This document shows, piece after piece, positions 1-6,951 of a stretch of 56,316 bases of DNA; position 1 is the first letter of the stretch, and every line of letters starts with the position of its first letter. The position numbers and the translations under genes were made by a program. The notes under the pieces are model-generated. The model worked only from the letters and a program-made list of their open reading frames with translations. It had not been told where the DNA came from and did not search any database. Source of the stretch: Faecalibacterium sp. CAG:1138. Its GTDB lineage: Bacteria > Bacillota > Clostridia > Christensenellales > CAG-917. The stretch is taken from assembly GCA_000434675.1 (NCBI GenBank), contig HF988647.1:1-56316 (forward strand). Direction: 5' to 3'.

Positions 1-1
1 C

Positions 2-742
2 GGGGACAGCCATTATACCGGCGGACAGGGCTCATCAGTCATCAAAATATTTGACATGACAGCTGCCGCTACGGGTATCAACGAAAAAACCGCAAAGTCC
101 CTTGGTATTGCTACAGACAAAGTCATTCTTTCGCCGATGAGTCACGCAGGATATTATCCCGGCGGTAAAATGATGACTATGAAAGTGCTGTTTGAAAAAG
201 AAAGCTACCGCATTTTAGGTGCACAAATTATAGGTTTTGACGGTGTCGATAAGAGGATTGATGTGCTTGCAACCGCTATCCGTGCCGGAATAAAAGCATA
301 CGAACTTACAGAACTTGACCTTGCCTATGCTCCGCCGTATTCCTCCGCAAAGGACCCTGTGAATATGGCAGGCTATATCATTGAAAACATGAAAAACGGC
401 ATTGTAAAGCAATGGTATTATGAGGAAGAAGAAACTCTTCCCCGTGACGGCAGCATAACACTTCTTGATACACGTACACTAATGGAATACAGCATGGGGC
501 ATGCAAAGGGTTTTATCAATATTCCTGTTGATGAACTGCGTGAACGTATAGGTGAGCTGGACAGGAGCAAGCCTGTGTATGTTATCTGCCAAAGCGGATT
601 GAGAAGCTATATCGCAAGCAGAATTTTAATGGGTAACGGTTTTGATGCCTATAACTTTGCAGGCGGTTTCCGATTCTATGATGCAGTCCGTAATGATAAA
701 GCGTTAAATAAAAAATCCACCCCCTGCGGAATGGATGATTAA
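2..742 (+). CDS. CoA-disulfide reductase/NADH oxidase-type flavoprotein with C-terminal rhodanese domain (5' partial)
   Basis: The reading frame is open from base 2, so the gene starts upstream of the window and only the last 246 codons are seen. The first part matches the dimerisation domain of FAD-dependent pyridine-nucleotide disulfide oxidoreductases (for example SHAGYYPGG and the stretch LRILGAQIIG-like RILGAQIIGFDGVDKR). The last ~90 residues are a rhodanese domain with the active-site loop CQSGLR, preceded by DTRTLMEY and GHAKGFINIP. Family knowledge: such fusions reduce CoA disulfides, persulfides or polysulfides with NAD(P)H, with the rhodanese Cys carrying sulfane sulfur. It is cytoplasmic. 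Its neighbours are rubrerythrin and desulfoferrodoxin genes, which fits a redox/oxygen-stress role. The exact substrate cannot be told from the C-terminal part alone. It ends at a terminator shared with the convergent regulator gene. Confidence 0.85.
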   Translation, partial: GDSHYTGGQGSSVIKIFDMTAAATGINEKTAKSLGIATDKVILSPMSHAGYYPGGKMMTMKVLFEKESYRILGAQIIGFDGVDKRIDVLATAIRAGIKAYELTELDLAYAPPYSSAKDPVNMAGYIIENMKNGIVKQWYYEEEETLPRDGSITLLDTRTLMEYSMGHAKGFINIPVDELRERIGELDRSKPVYVICQSGLRSYIASRILMGNGFDAYNFAGGFRFYDAVRNDKALNKKSTPCGMDD

Positions 743-756
743 AAGGACAGAAAAGA

Positions 757-796
757 AAAGCGTTGAGAATTCATTTTTTGAGAAACTCAACGCTTT
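757..796. terminator. Bidirectional intrinsic terminator between convergent genes
   Basis: Perfect 11-bp inverted repeat AAAGCGTTGAG (757-767) / CTCAACGCTTT (786-796) with T-rich flanks on both sides. It lies between the flavoprotein gene and the convergent Crp/Fnr gene and can serve both. Confidence 0.8.
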
Positions 797-802
797 GTTT
801 TA

Positions 803-1459
803 TCAAACTATAATCTTTTCAAGTCCGTCTTTGTCTATAATTTCAATCGTTCCGCGGGAGAGTGATATAAACCCTTCGTTCACAAAATACTTTAGCATTC
901 GTGTTACCACTTCACGGGGATTACCTAAGTGATTGCCGATTGTTTCGTGGGTGATTTTAAGAATGTTAGTGCCTTCGATGCTTGCCTCATTCAAAAGAAA
1001 ATCTGCAAGCCTTTTATCAAAGCTTTTCCACATCACCTGGTCTATCAGCCACATTACATCTGAAAATCGACTTGCCATAACTTCGTTTGTGTAATTGGCA
1101 AGCGGTGCGGAAACATCCATAATGCTTTTGTAAACTTCTGACGGGATGACTAAAACCTCAGTTTCCTTTTCTGCGGTAACGGTAATATCAAACTGAATAC
1201 TGTTCATAATACAAGACGCAGAGAAAAGGCAAATATCTCGCTCAAAAAGGCGGTACATCGTAATCTCTCTGCCATTATCAGATATAGTAAAAGCACGAAT
1301 TTGACCGGAGAGCACAAGGAGCAGTCCCGTACAATTCTGCGAACCATTATGTAAGAGTTCACCCTTGCCGAATTTACGAACAAAAGATGAGCTTGTAAGC
1401 GTGTCTTGCTGTGATTTCGTCAGTTTATCAAATACAGGTAAATACGTTAAGTAATTCAT
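803..1459 (-). CDS. Crp/Fnr-family transcriptional regulator
   Basis: A 218-residue protein. Residues ~1-120 form a cyclic-nucleotide-binding-like beta-roll (for example GELLHNGS, LLLVLSGQIRAF). The C-terminus is a Crp-type winged helix-turn-helix (ITHETIGNHLGNPREVVTRM). A longer frame extends to 1822, but the ATG at 1459 is chosen: it is preceded by AAGGAGA on the minus strand, it gives the usual family length, and the promoter lies just upstream of it. There is no cluster of N-terminal cysteines for an FNR-type Fe-S centre. It diverges from the DUF134-NifX remnant across a palindrome holding both -35 boxes, so autoregulation and control of the neighbouring redox genes is a fair inference. 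The ligand is unknown. Confidence 0.85.
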   Translation of the reverse strand: MNYLTYLPVFDKLTKSQQDTLTSSSFVRKFGKGELLHNGSQNCTGLLLVLSGQIRAFTISDNGREITMYRLFERDICLFSASCIMNSIQFDITVTAEKETEVLVIPSEVYKSIMDVSAPLANYTNEVMASRFSDVMWLIDQVMWKSFDKRLADFLLNEASIEGTNILKITHETIGNHLGNPREVVTRMLKYFVNEGFISLSRGTIEIIDKDGLEKIIV

Positions 1460-1486
1460 AAGCCGTGTCTCCTTTTCAGTATTTTT

Positions 1487-1515
1487 AGTATAGCGTAATT
1501 TCGGGCATATGTCAA
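1487..1515 (-). promoter_or_regulatory. Promoter of the Crp/Fnr gene
   Basis: On the minus strand: -35 TTGACA (bases 1510-1515), 17-bp spacer, -10 TATACT (1487-1492). It leads to the start at 1459. The -35 box lies in the left arm of the palindrome at 1504-1535. Confidence 0.75.
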
Positions 1516-1535
1516 TAATGCTATTGACATATGCC
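1504..1535. promoter_or_regulatory. Palindromic operator between divergent promoters
   Basis: Perfect 14-bp inverted repeat (1504-1517 and 1522-1535) around a 4-nt centre. Each arm holds a TTGACA -35 hexamer, one for each direction. A dimeric regulator bound here would cover both promoters; the adjacent Crp/Fnr protein is the obvious candidate by position. The half-site TTGACATATG recalls Crp/Fnr-type boxes but is not a standard FNR site. Confidence 0.65.
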
Positions 1536-1552
1536 AGAAACAGCACTATAAT
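1524..1552 (+). promoter_or_regulatory. Consensus promoter reading into the DUF134-NifX region
   Basis: -35 TTGACA (1524-1529), 17-bp spacer, -10 TATAAT (1547-1552): a perfect sigma-70/sigma-A consensus promoter. It precedes the DUF134 remnant and probably drives the NifX-like, rubredoxin, rubrerythrin and desulfoferrodoxin genes as one unit ending at the terminator at 4581. Confidence 0.8.
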
Positions 1553-1570
1553 ATATGGTAAGGTGATAAA

Positions 1571-1941
1571 ATGCCAAGACCGACGAAGTGTCGCCGAGTG
1601 TGTTATTTCCCTGAAGTTCTTGAATTTTCTCCAACGGGAGCAGTGAGCGGGGAACCAATTGTTTTGACAGTTGATGAGCTTGAAACTATACGGCTGATTG
1701 ACAAAGAAACTTAAGCCAAGAATAATGCGGGGCACACCTCGGCGTAGGCAGAACAACCGCACAGAAAATCTATGAAACCGCAAGGAAAAAGATAGCAGAC
1801 GCACTTGTGCTTGGCTTCGCACTGAAAATTGAGGGCGGCGAGTTTCAGCTTTGTAGCGGCAGTACAGACTTTTGCTATAAAAAAGATTGCATCAAACGGC
1901 AAATTCAAAAAGAATACAAAATAGAAAAAGGATCAAATGTT
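1571..1941 (+). pseudogene. Broken DUF134 (HTH) domain, originally fused in frame to the NifX-like protein
   Basis: The frame from ATG 1571 begins MPRPTKCRRVCYFPE and runs through VDELETIRLIDKE, the classic DUF134 N-terminus, then stops at 1714. The rest of the domain continues one frame over (SQE, then stop, then CGAHLGVGRTTAQK and ARKKIADALVL). Two lesions explain this: a lost A in the GAAAC run near 1706-1711, and TAA where GAA would fit the family. Beyond the lesions the second frame stays open without a stop into the NifX-like domain, so the intact ancestor was one DUF134-NifX fusion. The remnant may simply be leader sequence now. A sequencing error could explain the first lesion but not easily both. 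Confidence 0.75.
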
Positions 1942-2349
1942 ATGAGAATCGCAGTAACATACCAAAACGGAAACATCTTTCAACATTTCGGTCACACCGA
2001 GCAATTCAAATTGTACGATATTGAAGACGGCAAGGTCGTTAAAACAGAGCTTATAGATACCAACGGCTCCGGCCACGGTGCATTGGCCGGCGTACTCTCC
2101 TCTGTAAAAGCAGACGTACTTATTTGCGGCGGTATTGGCGGCGGTGCACAAATGGCGCTGGCAGAAAACGGAATAAAGCTCTACGGCGGTGTCAGCGGTA
2201 ATGCCGATGAAGCGGTAAATGCTTTTGTTGCCGGCAATCTTGCTTTCAATCCCGATGTGCATTGTGAACACCATGATCATGAACACGGCGGGGAAACCCA
2301 TATCTGCGGCGACCACGGCTGCGGTCACGGACATTGCGGGAATCATTGA
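1942..2349 (+). CDS. NifX/NifB-type dinitrogenase iron-molybdenum cofactor biosynthesis domain protein
   Basis: A 135-residue protein with the NifX/NafY fold signature (MRIAVTYQNGNIFQHFG near the start, ICGGIGGGAQMAL near residue 65). It has a histidine-rich tail (HCEHHDHEHGG and further His/Cys) likely to bind metal. Family members bind Fe-S or Fe-Mo cofactor precursors, but most homologues in non-diazotrophs are of unknown role. The start at ATG 1942 is chosen because the upstream DUF134 part is broken; AAAAAGGA at 1925-1932 could serve as ribosome binding site. It is followed at short distance by the rubredoxin-type gene, so it is probably in the redox operon. Confidence 0.75.
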   Translation: MRIAVTYQNGNIFQHFGHTEQFKLYDIEDGKVVKTELIDTNGSGHGALAGVLSSVKADVLICGGIGGGAQMALAENGIKLYGGVSGNADEAVNAFVAGNLAFNPDVHCEHHDHEHGGETHICGDHGCGHGHCGNH

Positions 2350-2416
2350 AAAATGTGATAACATCACAGAATTGCAATCTGAAATATGCTATTATTCAAT
2401 TAAAGGAGGCGGAACT

Positions 2417-3034
2417 ATGAAGCAATATATATGTACAGTCTGCGGTTATATCCATAAAACCGAAGGCGAATTGCCCGATGATTTCAAGTGTCCGCTTTGC
2501 GGTGCAGGTAAGGATGCTTTTGTGCTGAAAGAGGAAACTGCTAAAGCAGAGGAAATCCTTGAAAAGCCGCATACAGAAAAAGAATTATCCCCAATGGAGA
2601 TGAGCATCATTTGCTCCAATCTTGCAAGAGGGTGCGAAAAGCAGTATATGCCCGAAGAATCCGAGAACTTTAGAAAACTTGCAGAATTCTTCCATCAAAA
2701 AGCAGAGCCTGTCAGCAATGCCGGCACAGAGACATTGCTTGAATTGTTTAATCATGATATTTCGGTAGGATTTCCTTACGGAAAATCAGCTGCGGAAGAG
2801 CAGCACGACCGTGGCGCACTTCGCTGTCAGGTGTGGGCAGAAAAGGTAACGAGAATGTTGCAGTCACTTCTCACCCGATATGAGGTTGAGGGTAACAAGA
2901 TGCTTGAAAACACAGGTGTGTATGTCTGCACAGTCTGCGGATTTGTATTCGTTGGCGATGCACCGCCTGCGCTTTGTCCGGTATGCAAAGTCCCTGCGTG
3001 GAAATTTGAAAAAATAGAAGGAGGTGCAAGATAA
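2417..3034 (+). CDS. Rubredoxin - ferritin-like helical - rubredoxin-like three-domain protein
   Basis: A 205-residue protein. Residues 1-35 are a rubredoxin-type Fe(SCys)4 site (CTVCGYIH, CPLCGAGKDAF). Residues ~60-160 are a helical domain with acidic/His residues (MSIICSNLARGCEKQY, EEQHDRGALRCQVW). The C-terminal ~35 residues form a second rubredoxin-like knuckle pair (CTVCGFVF, CPVCKVPAWKF). Start ATG 2417 follows AAAGGAGG. The stop overlaps the next start (TAATG), so translation is coupled to the ferredoxin-rubrerythrin gene. Likely role: electron delivery or peroxide reduction with rubrerythrin. The central domain lacks an obvious complete ferritin diiron motif, so catalytic activity is uncertain. 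Confidence 0.7.
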   Translation: MKQYICTVCGYIHKTEGELPDDFKCPLCGAGKDAFVLKEETAKAEEILEKPHTEKELSPMEMSIICSNLARGCEKQYMPEESENFRKLAEFFHQKAEPVSNAGTETLLELFNHDISVGFPYGKSAAEEQHDRGALRCQVWAEKVTRMLQSLLTRYEVEGNKMLENTGVYVCTVCGFVFVGDAPPALCPVCKVPAWKFEKIEGGAR

Positions 3035-4179
3035 TGGCAGATAAATATGCAGTAAGAAATCTTCGCTTATGTACCAAGGATTGCCTTTGCCTTTATGTTT
3101 GTCCTACCGGCGCTACGGATACAGAAAACAGCATCATTGATCCTGAAAAGTGTATCGGCTGCGGCGTATGTGCCGGGGCATGTCCTTCAGGTGCTATTTC
3201 AATGATGCCGAAGGAATTGCCCCCGCAACAGTCTAAAACGGATAAAGTAGTCGAGGCGCTGCGTGCTCTCGTTCAAAGCAAAGCGCAGGCTGAAAACATA
3301 GCTTCCCAGCTGCCCGATACACTTTCGGAGGCGGTAGCAAAATCGTCTCGACTTATGGCAGAAGACCTTTGCCGGGAAGCAGGCTTTATGCTTCCGCAAA
3401 GCGCGAACACAAAAGAATTTTTAGAGCAGATAAAATCCTATCCCGATATTCCGGTGGATGTGGTGGAAGCATTGCTTCATAACATAAATTTCAATGAAAA
3501 TATAGAAAAGAAAGAGGTAACGAAAATGGCAAAATGGAAATGCACTGTATGCGGTTATATTCACGAGGGAGATACTCCTCCCGAAACCTGTCCTGTCTGC
3601 AAACAGCCGAAAGAAAAATTCGTAAAGCTTGAGGAAGAATCCAAGAATCCCTATGCCGGTACAAAGACCGAAAAGAACCTTTGGGAAGCATTTGCAGGTG
3701 AATCTCAGGCAAGAAACAAGTATACATACTTTGCTTCTGTTGCAAAGAAGGCAGGCTTCGAGCAAATTGCAGCACTTTTCTTGCAGACTGCCGAAAATGA
3801 AAAGGAACATGCGAAACTGTGGTTTAAGGCTCTCGGCGAGCTTGGTGACACTGCCGAAAACCTGCTCCATGCAGCGGAAGGCGAAAATGCTGAGTGGACT
3901 GATATGTATGATCGTATGGCAAGAGAAGCTGATGAAGAAGGCTTTCACGATTTGGCTAATCAATTCCGTGGTGTTGCCGCTATTGAGAAAGCACATGAGG
4001 AAAGATACCGTGCTCTTCTTAAAAATGTTGAAACCAAATCAGTATTTGAAAAGTCCGGCGTAACGGTTTGGGAATGCCGCAATTGCGGACATATCGTTGT
4101 TGGTACTACGGCTCCCGAAACATGTCCTGTATGTAAGCATCCGCAAGCTTATTTTGAAGTTCGTAAAGAAAATTATTAA
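3034..4179 (+). CDS. 4Fe-4S ferredoxin-like domain fused in frame to a double-rubredoxin rubrerythrin
   Basis: A 381-residue frame. Residues ~10-55 hold two cysteine clusters (CTKDCLCLYVCP and CIGCGVCAGACP) of a 2x[4Fe-4S]-type ferredoxin. A ~100-residue linker follows. From residue 165 (MAKWKCTVCGYIHEG) it is a complete rubrerythrin: an N-terminal rubredoxin knuckle, a diiron four-helix domain with the ExxH motifs (GESQARNKY, ENEKEHAK, AIEKAHEERY), and a C-terminal rubredoxin (CRNCGHIVVG, CPVCKHPQAYF). Rubrerythrins reduce hydrogen peroxide to water in the cytoplasm of anaerobes. The internal ATG at 3526 has AGAGG seven bases upstream, so rubrerythrin may also be made alone. The fusion could supply electrons from the ferredoxin to the diiron site. 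Confidence 0.85.
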   Translation: MADKYAVRNLRLCTKDCLCLYVCPTGATDTENSIIDPEKCIGCGVCAGACPSGAISMMPKELPPQQSKTDKVVEALRALVQSKAQAENIASQLPDTLSEAVAKSSRLMAEDLCREAGFMLPQSANTKEFLEQIKSYPDIPVDVVEALLHNINFNENIEKKEVTKMAKWKCTVCGYIHEGDTPPETCPVCKQPKEKFVKLEEESKNPYAGTKTEKNLWEAFAGESQARNKYTYFASVAKKAGFEQIAALFLQTAENEKEHAKLWFKALGELGDTAENLLHAAEGENAEWTDMYDRMAREADEEGFHDLANQFRGVAAIEKAHEERYRALLKNVETKSVFEKSGVTVWECRNCGHIVVGTTAPETCPVCKHPQAYFEVRKENY

Positions 4180-4193
4180 AGAGAGAAAGACAA

Positions 4194-4574
4194 ATGAAAG
4201 AAAAGTTTTATATTTGCCGCCATTGCGGTAACTTAATTGGTCTTATTCACGATGCGGGCGTCCCTATGATGTGCTGCGGCCAAAAGATGGAGGCGCTGGT
4301 TCCTAACACCACTGAAGCCACTGTCGAAAAACACTTGCCTTATATTCATAAAGAAGACGGTTCCGTTTATGTAAGAGTCGGCGAAACAACCCATCCCATG
4401 ACCGAGGAGCACTACATTCAATGGGTTTATATTGAAACTGAGAATGGCGGTCAGCGGAGAGCTTTTAGGCCTGGCGATACACCGGAAGCTACCTTTTGCA
4501 CCGGCGAAGATAAACCCGTTGCAGTTTATGCTTACTGCAACCTCCACGGACTTTGGAAAACTGAAATCAAGTAA
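4194..4574 (+). CDS. Desulfoferrodoxin (superoxide reductase)
   Basis: A 126-residue, two-domain superoxide reductase. The N-terminal desulforedoxin centre has cysteines CRHCG and MCCGQKM. The neelaredoxin domain supplies the His4Cys catalytic iron: the His of EKHLPYIH, the His of ETTHPMTEEHYIQW, and the Cys and His of YAYCNLHGLWK. It reduces superoxide to peroxide without making oxygen, and the peroxide would go to the rubrerythrin encoded just upstream. It lies 14 bp after that gene, in the same operon, and is followed by a strong terminator. It belongs to the 2Fe class. Confidence 0.95.
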   Translation: MKEKFYICRHCGNLIGLIHDAGVPMMCCGQKMEALVPNTTEATVEKHLPYIHKEDGSVYVRVGETTHPMTEEHYIQWVYIETENGGQRRAFRPGDTPEATFCTGEDKPVAVYAYCNLHGLWKTEIK

Positions 4575-4580
4575 AAGTAA

Positions 4581-4613
4581 AATCGCCTGCCAAAACATCT
4601 TGGCAGGCGATTT
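4581..4613 (+). terminator. Terminator of the oxidative-stress operon
   Basis: A perfect 13-bp inverted repeat (AATCGCCTGCCAA, 4581-4593, and its complement 4600-4612) with a T-rich tail (4611-4625). Confidence 0.85.
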
Positions 4614-4647
4614 GTCATATTTTTTCAATTATAAATAAGTTCAGCGT

Positions 4648-4773
4648 TTACAAGTTCAGTTGCTCGATTATGGATATTAGCAACGTTCCTTCTTCGTTAA
4701 GAAATCCGAGACCGGAAATCTTGTCGTCAGAGTTGCCTCTGACTTTCTTGATTAAGTAAACAACTTTTTTCAT
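4648..4773 (-). CDS. Small basic/hydrophobic protein, 41 residues, unknown function
   Basis: An open frame of 41 codons beginning MKKVVYLIKKVRGNSDDK and ending IIEQLNL. Its support is a strong GGAGG placed 11 bases before the ATG on the minus strand. No family recognised. It lies alone between the stress-operon terminator and the promoter region of the Fic gene, on the opposite strand to both. It could be a genuine small protein or a chance frame. Confidence 0.4.
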   Translation of the reverse strand: MKKVVYLIKKVRGNSDDKISGLGFLNEEGTLLISIIEQLNL

Positions 4774-5049
4774 TTTTTGGAATACCTCCATATTTTATTT
4801 TGCCTTTCGGCAGGTGCAAGGTAGCATAAGTCGAAACGCATTTGAAATGTAAATTATGTTGTAATGGGCAATAGCAACTACAAACTCGTTTTGAGAGAAA
4901 AATAGTGTCGTAAAAAGAAAAGAGCCAAACTCTTTCGAGTCTGACTCAATCAGTAAACATAAAAGTTTTAAGTGCTATTTTTCGCGGTAGTTGCTATTAC
5001 CGCTGACCTGTTCTACAAACACCGGACGAAAGGCAATAAAACAGGAAGT

Positions 5050-5109
5050 CTTTACTTTTTATCTTGAATATCTTTACTTTTTGCTTTTATTGTGGTATAA
5101 TAAGTAAAG
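5050..5109 (+). promoter_or_regulatory. Promoter and repeated operator of the HTH-Fic gene
   Basis: -10 TATAAT at 5096-5101, with a weak -35 TTTACT at 5073-5078 and 17-bp spacing. Direct repeats CTTTACTTTTT at 5050-5060 and 5072-5082 are 22 bp apart (two helical turns), and an inverted copy AAGTAAAG at 5102-5109 overlaps the transcription start region. The layout suggests autorepression by the protein's own HTH domain. Confidence 0.6.
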
Positions 5110-5125
5110 AAATCAGGAGGTAGCT

Positions 5126-6037
5126 ATGTATTCTTATAAGCCATTAGAAAATAAACTCAAGGAATTAGATTTAACTAAGTCTGACTTAACTACTCAACTC
5201 GGTATTTCATCCAGAACTGTTGCTAAAATATCAAAGGGCGAGAAAATTGCCAATAATGTGCTTGTTAAGATAGCGGATTTCTTGCATTGCAATCCTGACG
5301 ATTTGTTCAGAGAAGTTTGCGAAAATCACTTTCTGCAAATTTTGCGTGAAGAAAAAGAAGCTAAGATTTCAGGCGGACTTTATCATGAATTACAAGTCAG
5401 AATGACTTATAACTCTAATCACATCGAAGGTTCTAAACTTACGGAAGATCAAACGAGGTTAATTTTCGAAACAAGAACGATTGCCGTCGGCGATGGAATC
5501 CCTGTTGATGATATTATTGAAACAAGCAATCACTTTCGCGCAATCGATTATGTGATCGATAAGGCATTAGAGCCTTTGAGCGAAAATATTATCAAGCATC
5601 TTCATTTGCTATTGAAACAAGGAACCAAGGATTCATCTCTCGATTGGTTTGCCGTTGGAGATTATAAAAAGCGAGCAAATACCGTCGGAGGAAGGGAAAC
5701 TTGCAAGCCGAGCGAAGTCCATAAAGCGATGGATAAACTCGTTACGAATTTTAATTCTAAAAGTGATATAACCATCGATGATATTATTGAACTTCATGCG
5801 GACTTCGAATATATCCACCCGTTCCAAGACGGAAACGGCAGAGTCGGTAGATTGATTGCTTTGAAAGAGTGCCTTAGGTTTAATATAATTCCATTCATTA
5901 TAGAAGATTCCAAAAAGTCTTTCTATTATCGCGGGCTCGCAAACTGGAATCAAGAAAAAGGCTGGCTAAGAGATACTTGCCTTGATGGTCAAGACACTTT
6001 CAAAAGAATTCTGAAAGTTCTTGATATTCATGAATAG
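5126..6037 (+). CDS. Fic-domain protein with N-terminal HTH
   Basis: A 303-residue protein. Residues ~1-62 are an Xre-like helix-turn-helix (KSDLTTQLGISSRTVAKISKG). The Fic core has the full motif HPFQDGNGRVGR near residue 232, so AMP-transfer chemistry is likely intact. A candidate inhibitory helix, SNHIEG (S-x-x-x-E-G, ~residue 97), lies before the Fic core, as in self-inhibited class II Fic proteins. RBS CAGGAGG precedes the ATG. No separate antitoxin gene is adjacent, in keeping with an in-built inhibitor. Targets cannot be told from sequence. It lies about 250 bp before a series of tRNA-type attachment sites and so may be cargo of an integrated element whose other end is outside the window. 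Confidence 0.85.
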   Translation: MYSYKPLENKLKELDLTKSDLTTQLGISSRTVAKISKGEKIANNVLVKIADFLHCNPDDLFREVCENHFLQILREEKEAKISGGLYHELQVRMTYNSNHIEGSKLTEDQTRLIFETRTIAVGDGIPVDDIIETSNHFRAIDYVIDKALEPLSENIIKHLHLLLKQGTKDSSLDWFAVGDYKKRANTVGGRETCKPSEVHKAMDKLVTNFNSKSDITIDDIIELHADFEYIHPFQDGNGRVGRLIALKECLRFNIIPFIIEDSKKSFYYRGLANWNQEKGWLRDTCLDGQDTFKRILKVLDIHE

Positions 6038-6100
6038 AGTCGGTGTTTTCTCTCAGTTCGTGATAGTTACAGAGCTTAAAAGCTCGGCACTTACAAAGAC

Positions 6101-6157
6101 GGATAACTCCAACCCTTATTTTCAACAAGGCATAGTTTTGGCATAGTTTTAGGCATA
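6101..6157 (+). repeat. Element right-end repeat, copy 1 (with tandem arm-site-like repeats)
   Basis: 57 bp similar to 6602-6658; the first 25 bases are identical. It includes three head-to-tail copies of a GGCATAGTTTT-like unit (6129-6157), the kind of short tandem repeat bound by the arm-binding domain of tyrosine integrases. It lies ~140 bp before the degenerate attachment core at 6293. Confidence 0.6.
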
Positions 6158-6601
6158 AAAAATATTTTCGATAATAAAAATTGCTTGCATTACCGTAAAA
6201 TAGGATATAAAATGCAGGTAAAATACAGAAGTTAGCGAACAAAATGTGCAAAAATGTGCGTTTTTGATGGCGTTTGACAGGATAAAATGAATTCCTAAGG
6301 GTGAATTTTAGCCGTGTAAAACCACAAGATGTTGTGTTTTTTCGCTCATCAAAATCAATATATAGAAACAAAATCATTTCGAGTATAGTTTTGGCATAGT
6401 GTTCAATGCCGACGGTATCTTCCAAGTCATAAAATATCTTCCGTTTTATGAGTTTTCATTCCTAAAATAGAACAAGCATTTGGTTTTTTGGAGAAAAACA
6501 TAAGAGAATTTCTCATTTGGGTTGAGATTCGTTGAAGGTCGTGTTAAAATCTAAACGTGAGCGCATCAAGTTGATTTTTTCTTTAGTGAAAAAGTAGTGC
6601 T

Positions 6602-6658
6602 GGATAACTCCAACCCTTATTTTCAAAACAGCATAGTTTTGGCATAGATTTTGGCATA
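6602..6658 (+). repeat. Element right-end repeat, copy 2
   Basis: Second copy of the repeat at 6101-6157, again with three GGCATAGTTTT-like units (6630-6658). It lies ~135 bp before the attachment core at 6792. Confidence 0.6.
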
Positions 6659-6791
6659 GAAATTGCTAAAAGATATGAAAATTGATGCTTGAAACATAAA
6701 AAACGGGGCAAAAGAGACGAAAAATACACACAAAAGCGCGCGATTTGCAAGAAAATTGCCTATTTTAGAGCAATTTGGCGGCTCAGAATCG

Positions 6792-6837
6792 ACTCCTAAG
6801 CGAAACGCCGTTGGTTCGACTCCAATCACGGACGCCA
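6792..6837 (+). repeat. Attachment site: 3' half of tRNA-Arg(CCT)
   Basis: 46 nt that run from the anticodon (CCT, in ACTCCTAAGC) through the variable region and T-arm (GGTTCGACTCC) to the CCA end. No D-arm or 5' acceptor strand lies upstream, so it is a displaced 3' fragment, not a gene. It shares the first 14 bases and the length with 15271-15316. Confidence 0.8.
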
Positions 6838-6840
6838 AAA

Positions 6841-6864
6841 AACCACAAGATATTGTGGTTTTTT
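6841..6864. terminator. Bidirectional hairpin terminator at the element's left end
   Basis: AACCACAA (6841-6848), loop GATA, TTGTGGTT (6853-6860), followed by Ts on one side and preceded by As on the other. It can end the integrase transcript on the minus strand. Confidence 0.65.
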
Positions 6865-6918
6865 CTATTTTTACGCCCATATATTGATTTTAAGTTTTGG
6901 AAAAAACTCCAAAATCGT

Positions 6919-6941
6919 TAATACCAATTTAATACCAATTT
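6919..6941 (-). repeat. Integrase arm-site-like direct repeats, left end
   Basis: Two copies of TAATACCAATTT in tandem (AAATTGGTATTA on the minus strand), just after the integrase stop. The matching TTGGTATT pair lies near the right end at 15106-15127. Confidence 0.55.
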
Positions 6942-6951
6942 CTTTTTAAGC

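Larger units (their letters stand above)
6293..6837. mobile_element. Mini integrative element (about 0.5 kb, no integrase)
   Basis: The segment lies between a degenerate attachment site (TTCCTAAG at 6292-6299, followed by an ACCACAAGAT-type hairpin, 6321-6340) and the tRNA-Arg 3' fragment at 6792-6837. Just inside its left end are arm-like repeats (6384-6399) and inside its right end three more (6630-6658). These distances match those of the 8.5-kb element next door. It has no convincing gene; the frames that cross it are shadows of the tRNA-like end. It looks like an internally deleted, non-autonomous relative of the element whose end lies at 6101-6157. Confidence 0.5.

Noticed and set aside
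6792..6837. A functional tRNA gene
   Set aside because: No 5' acceptor strand or D-arm precedes the anticodon; only the 3' half exists.
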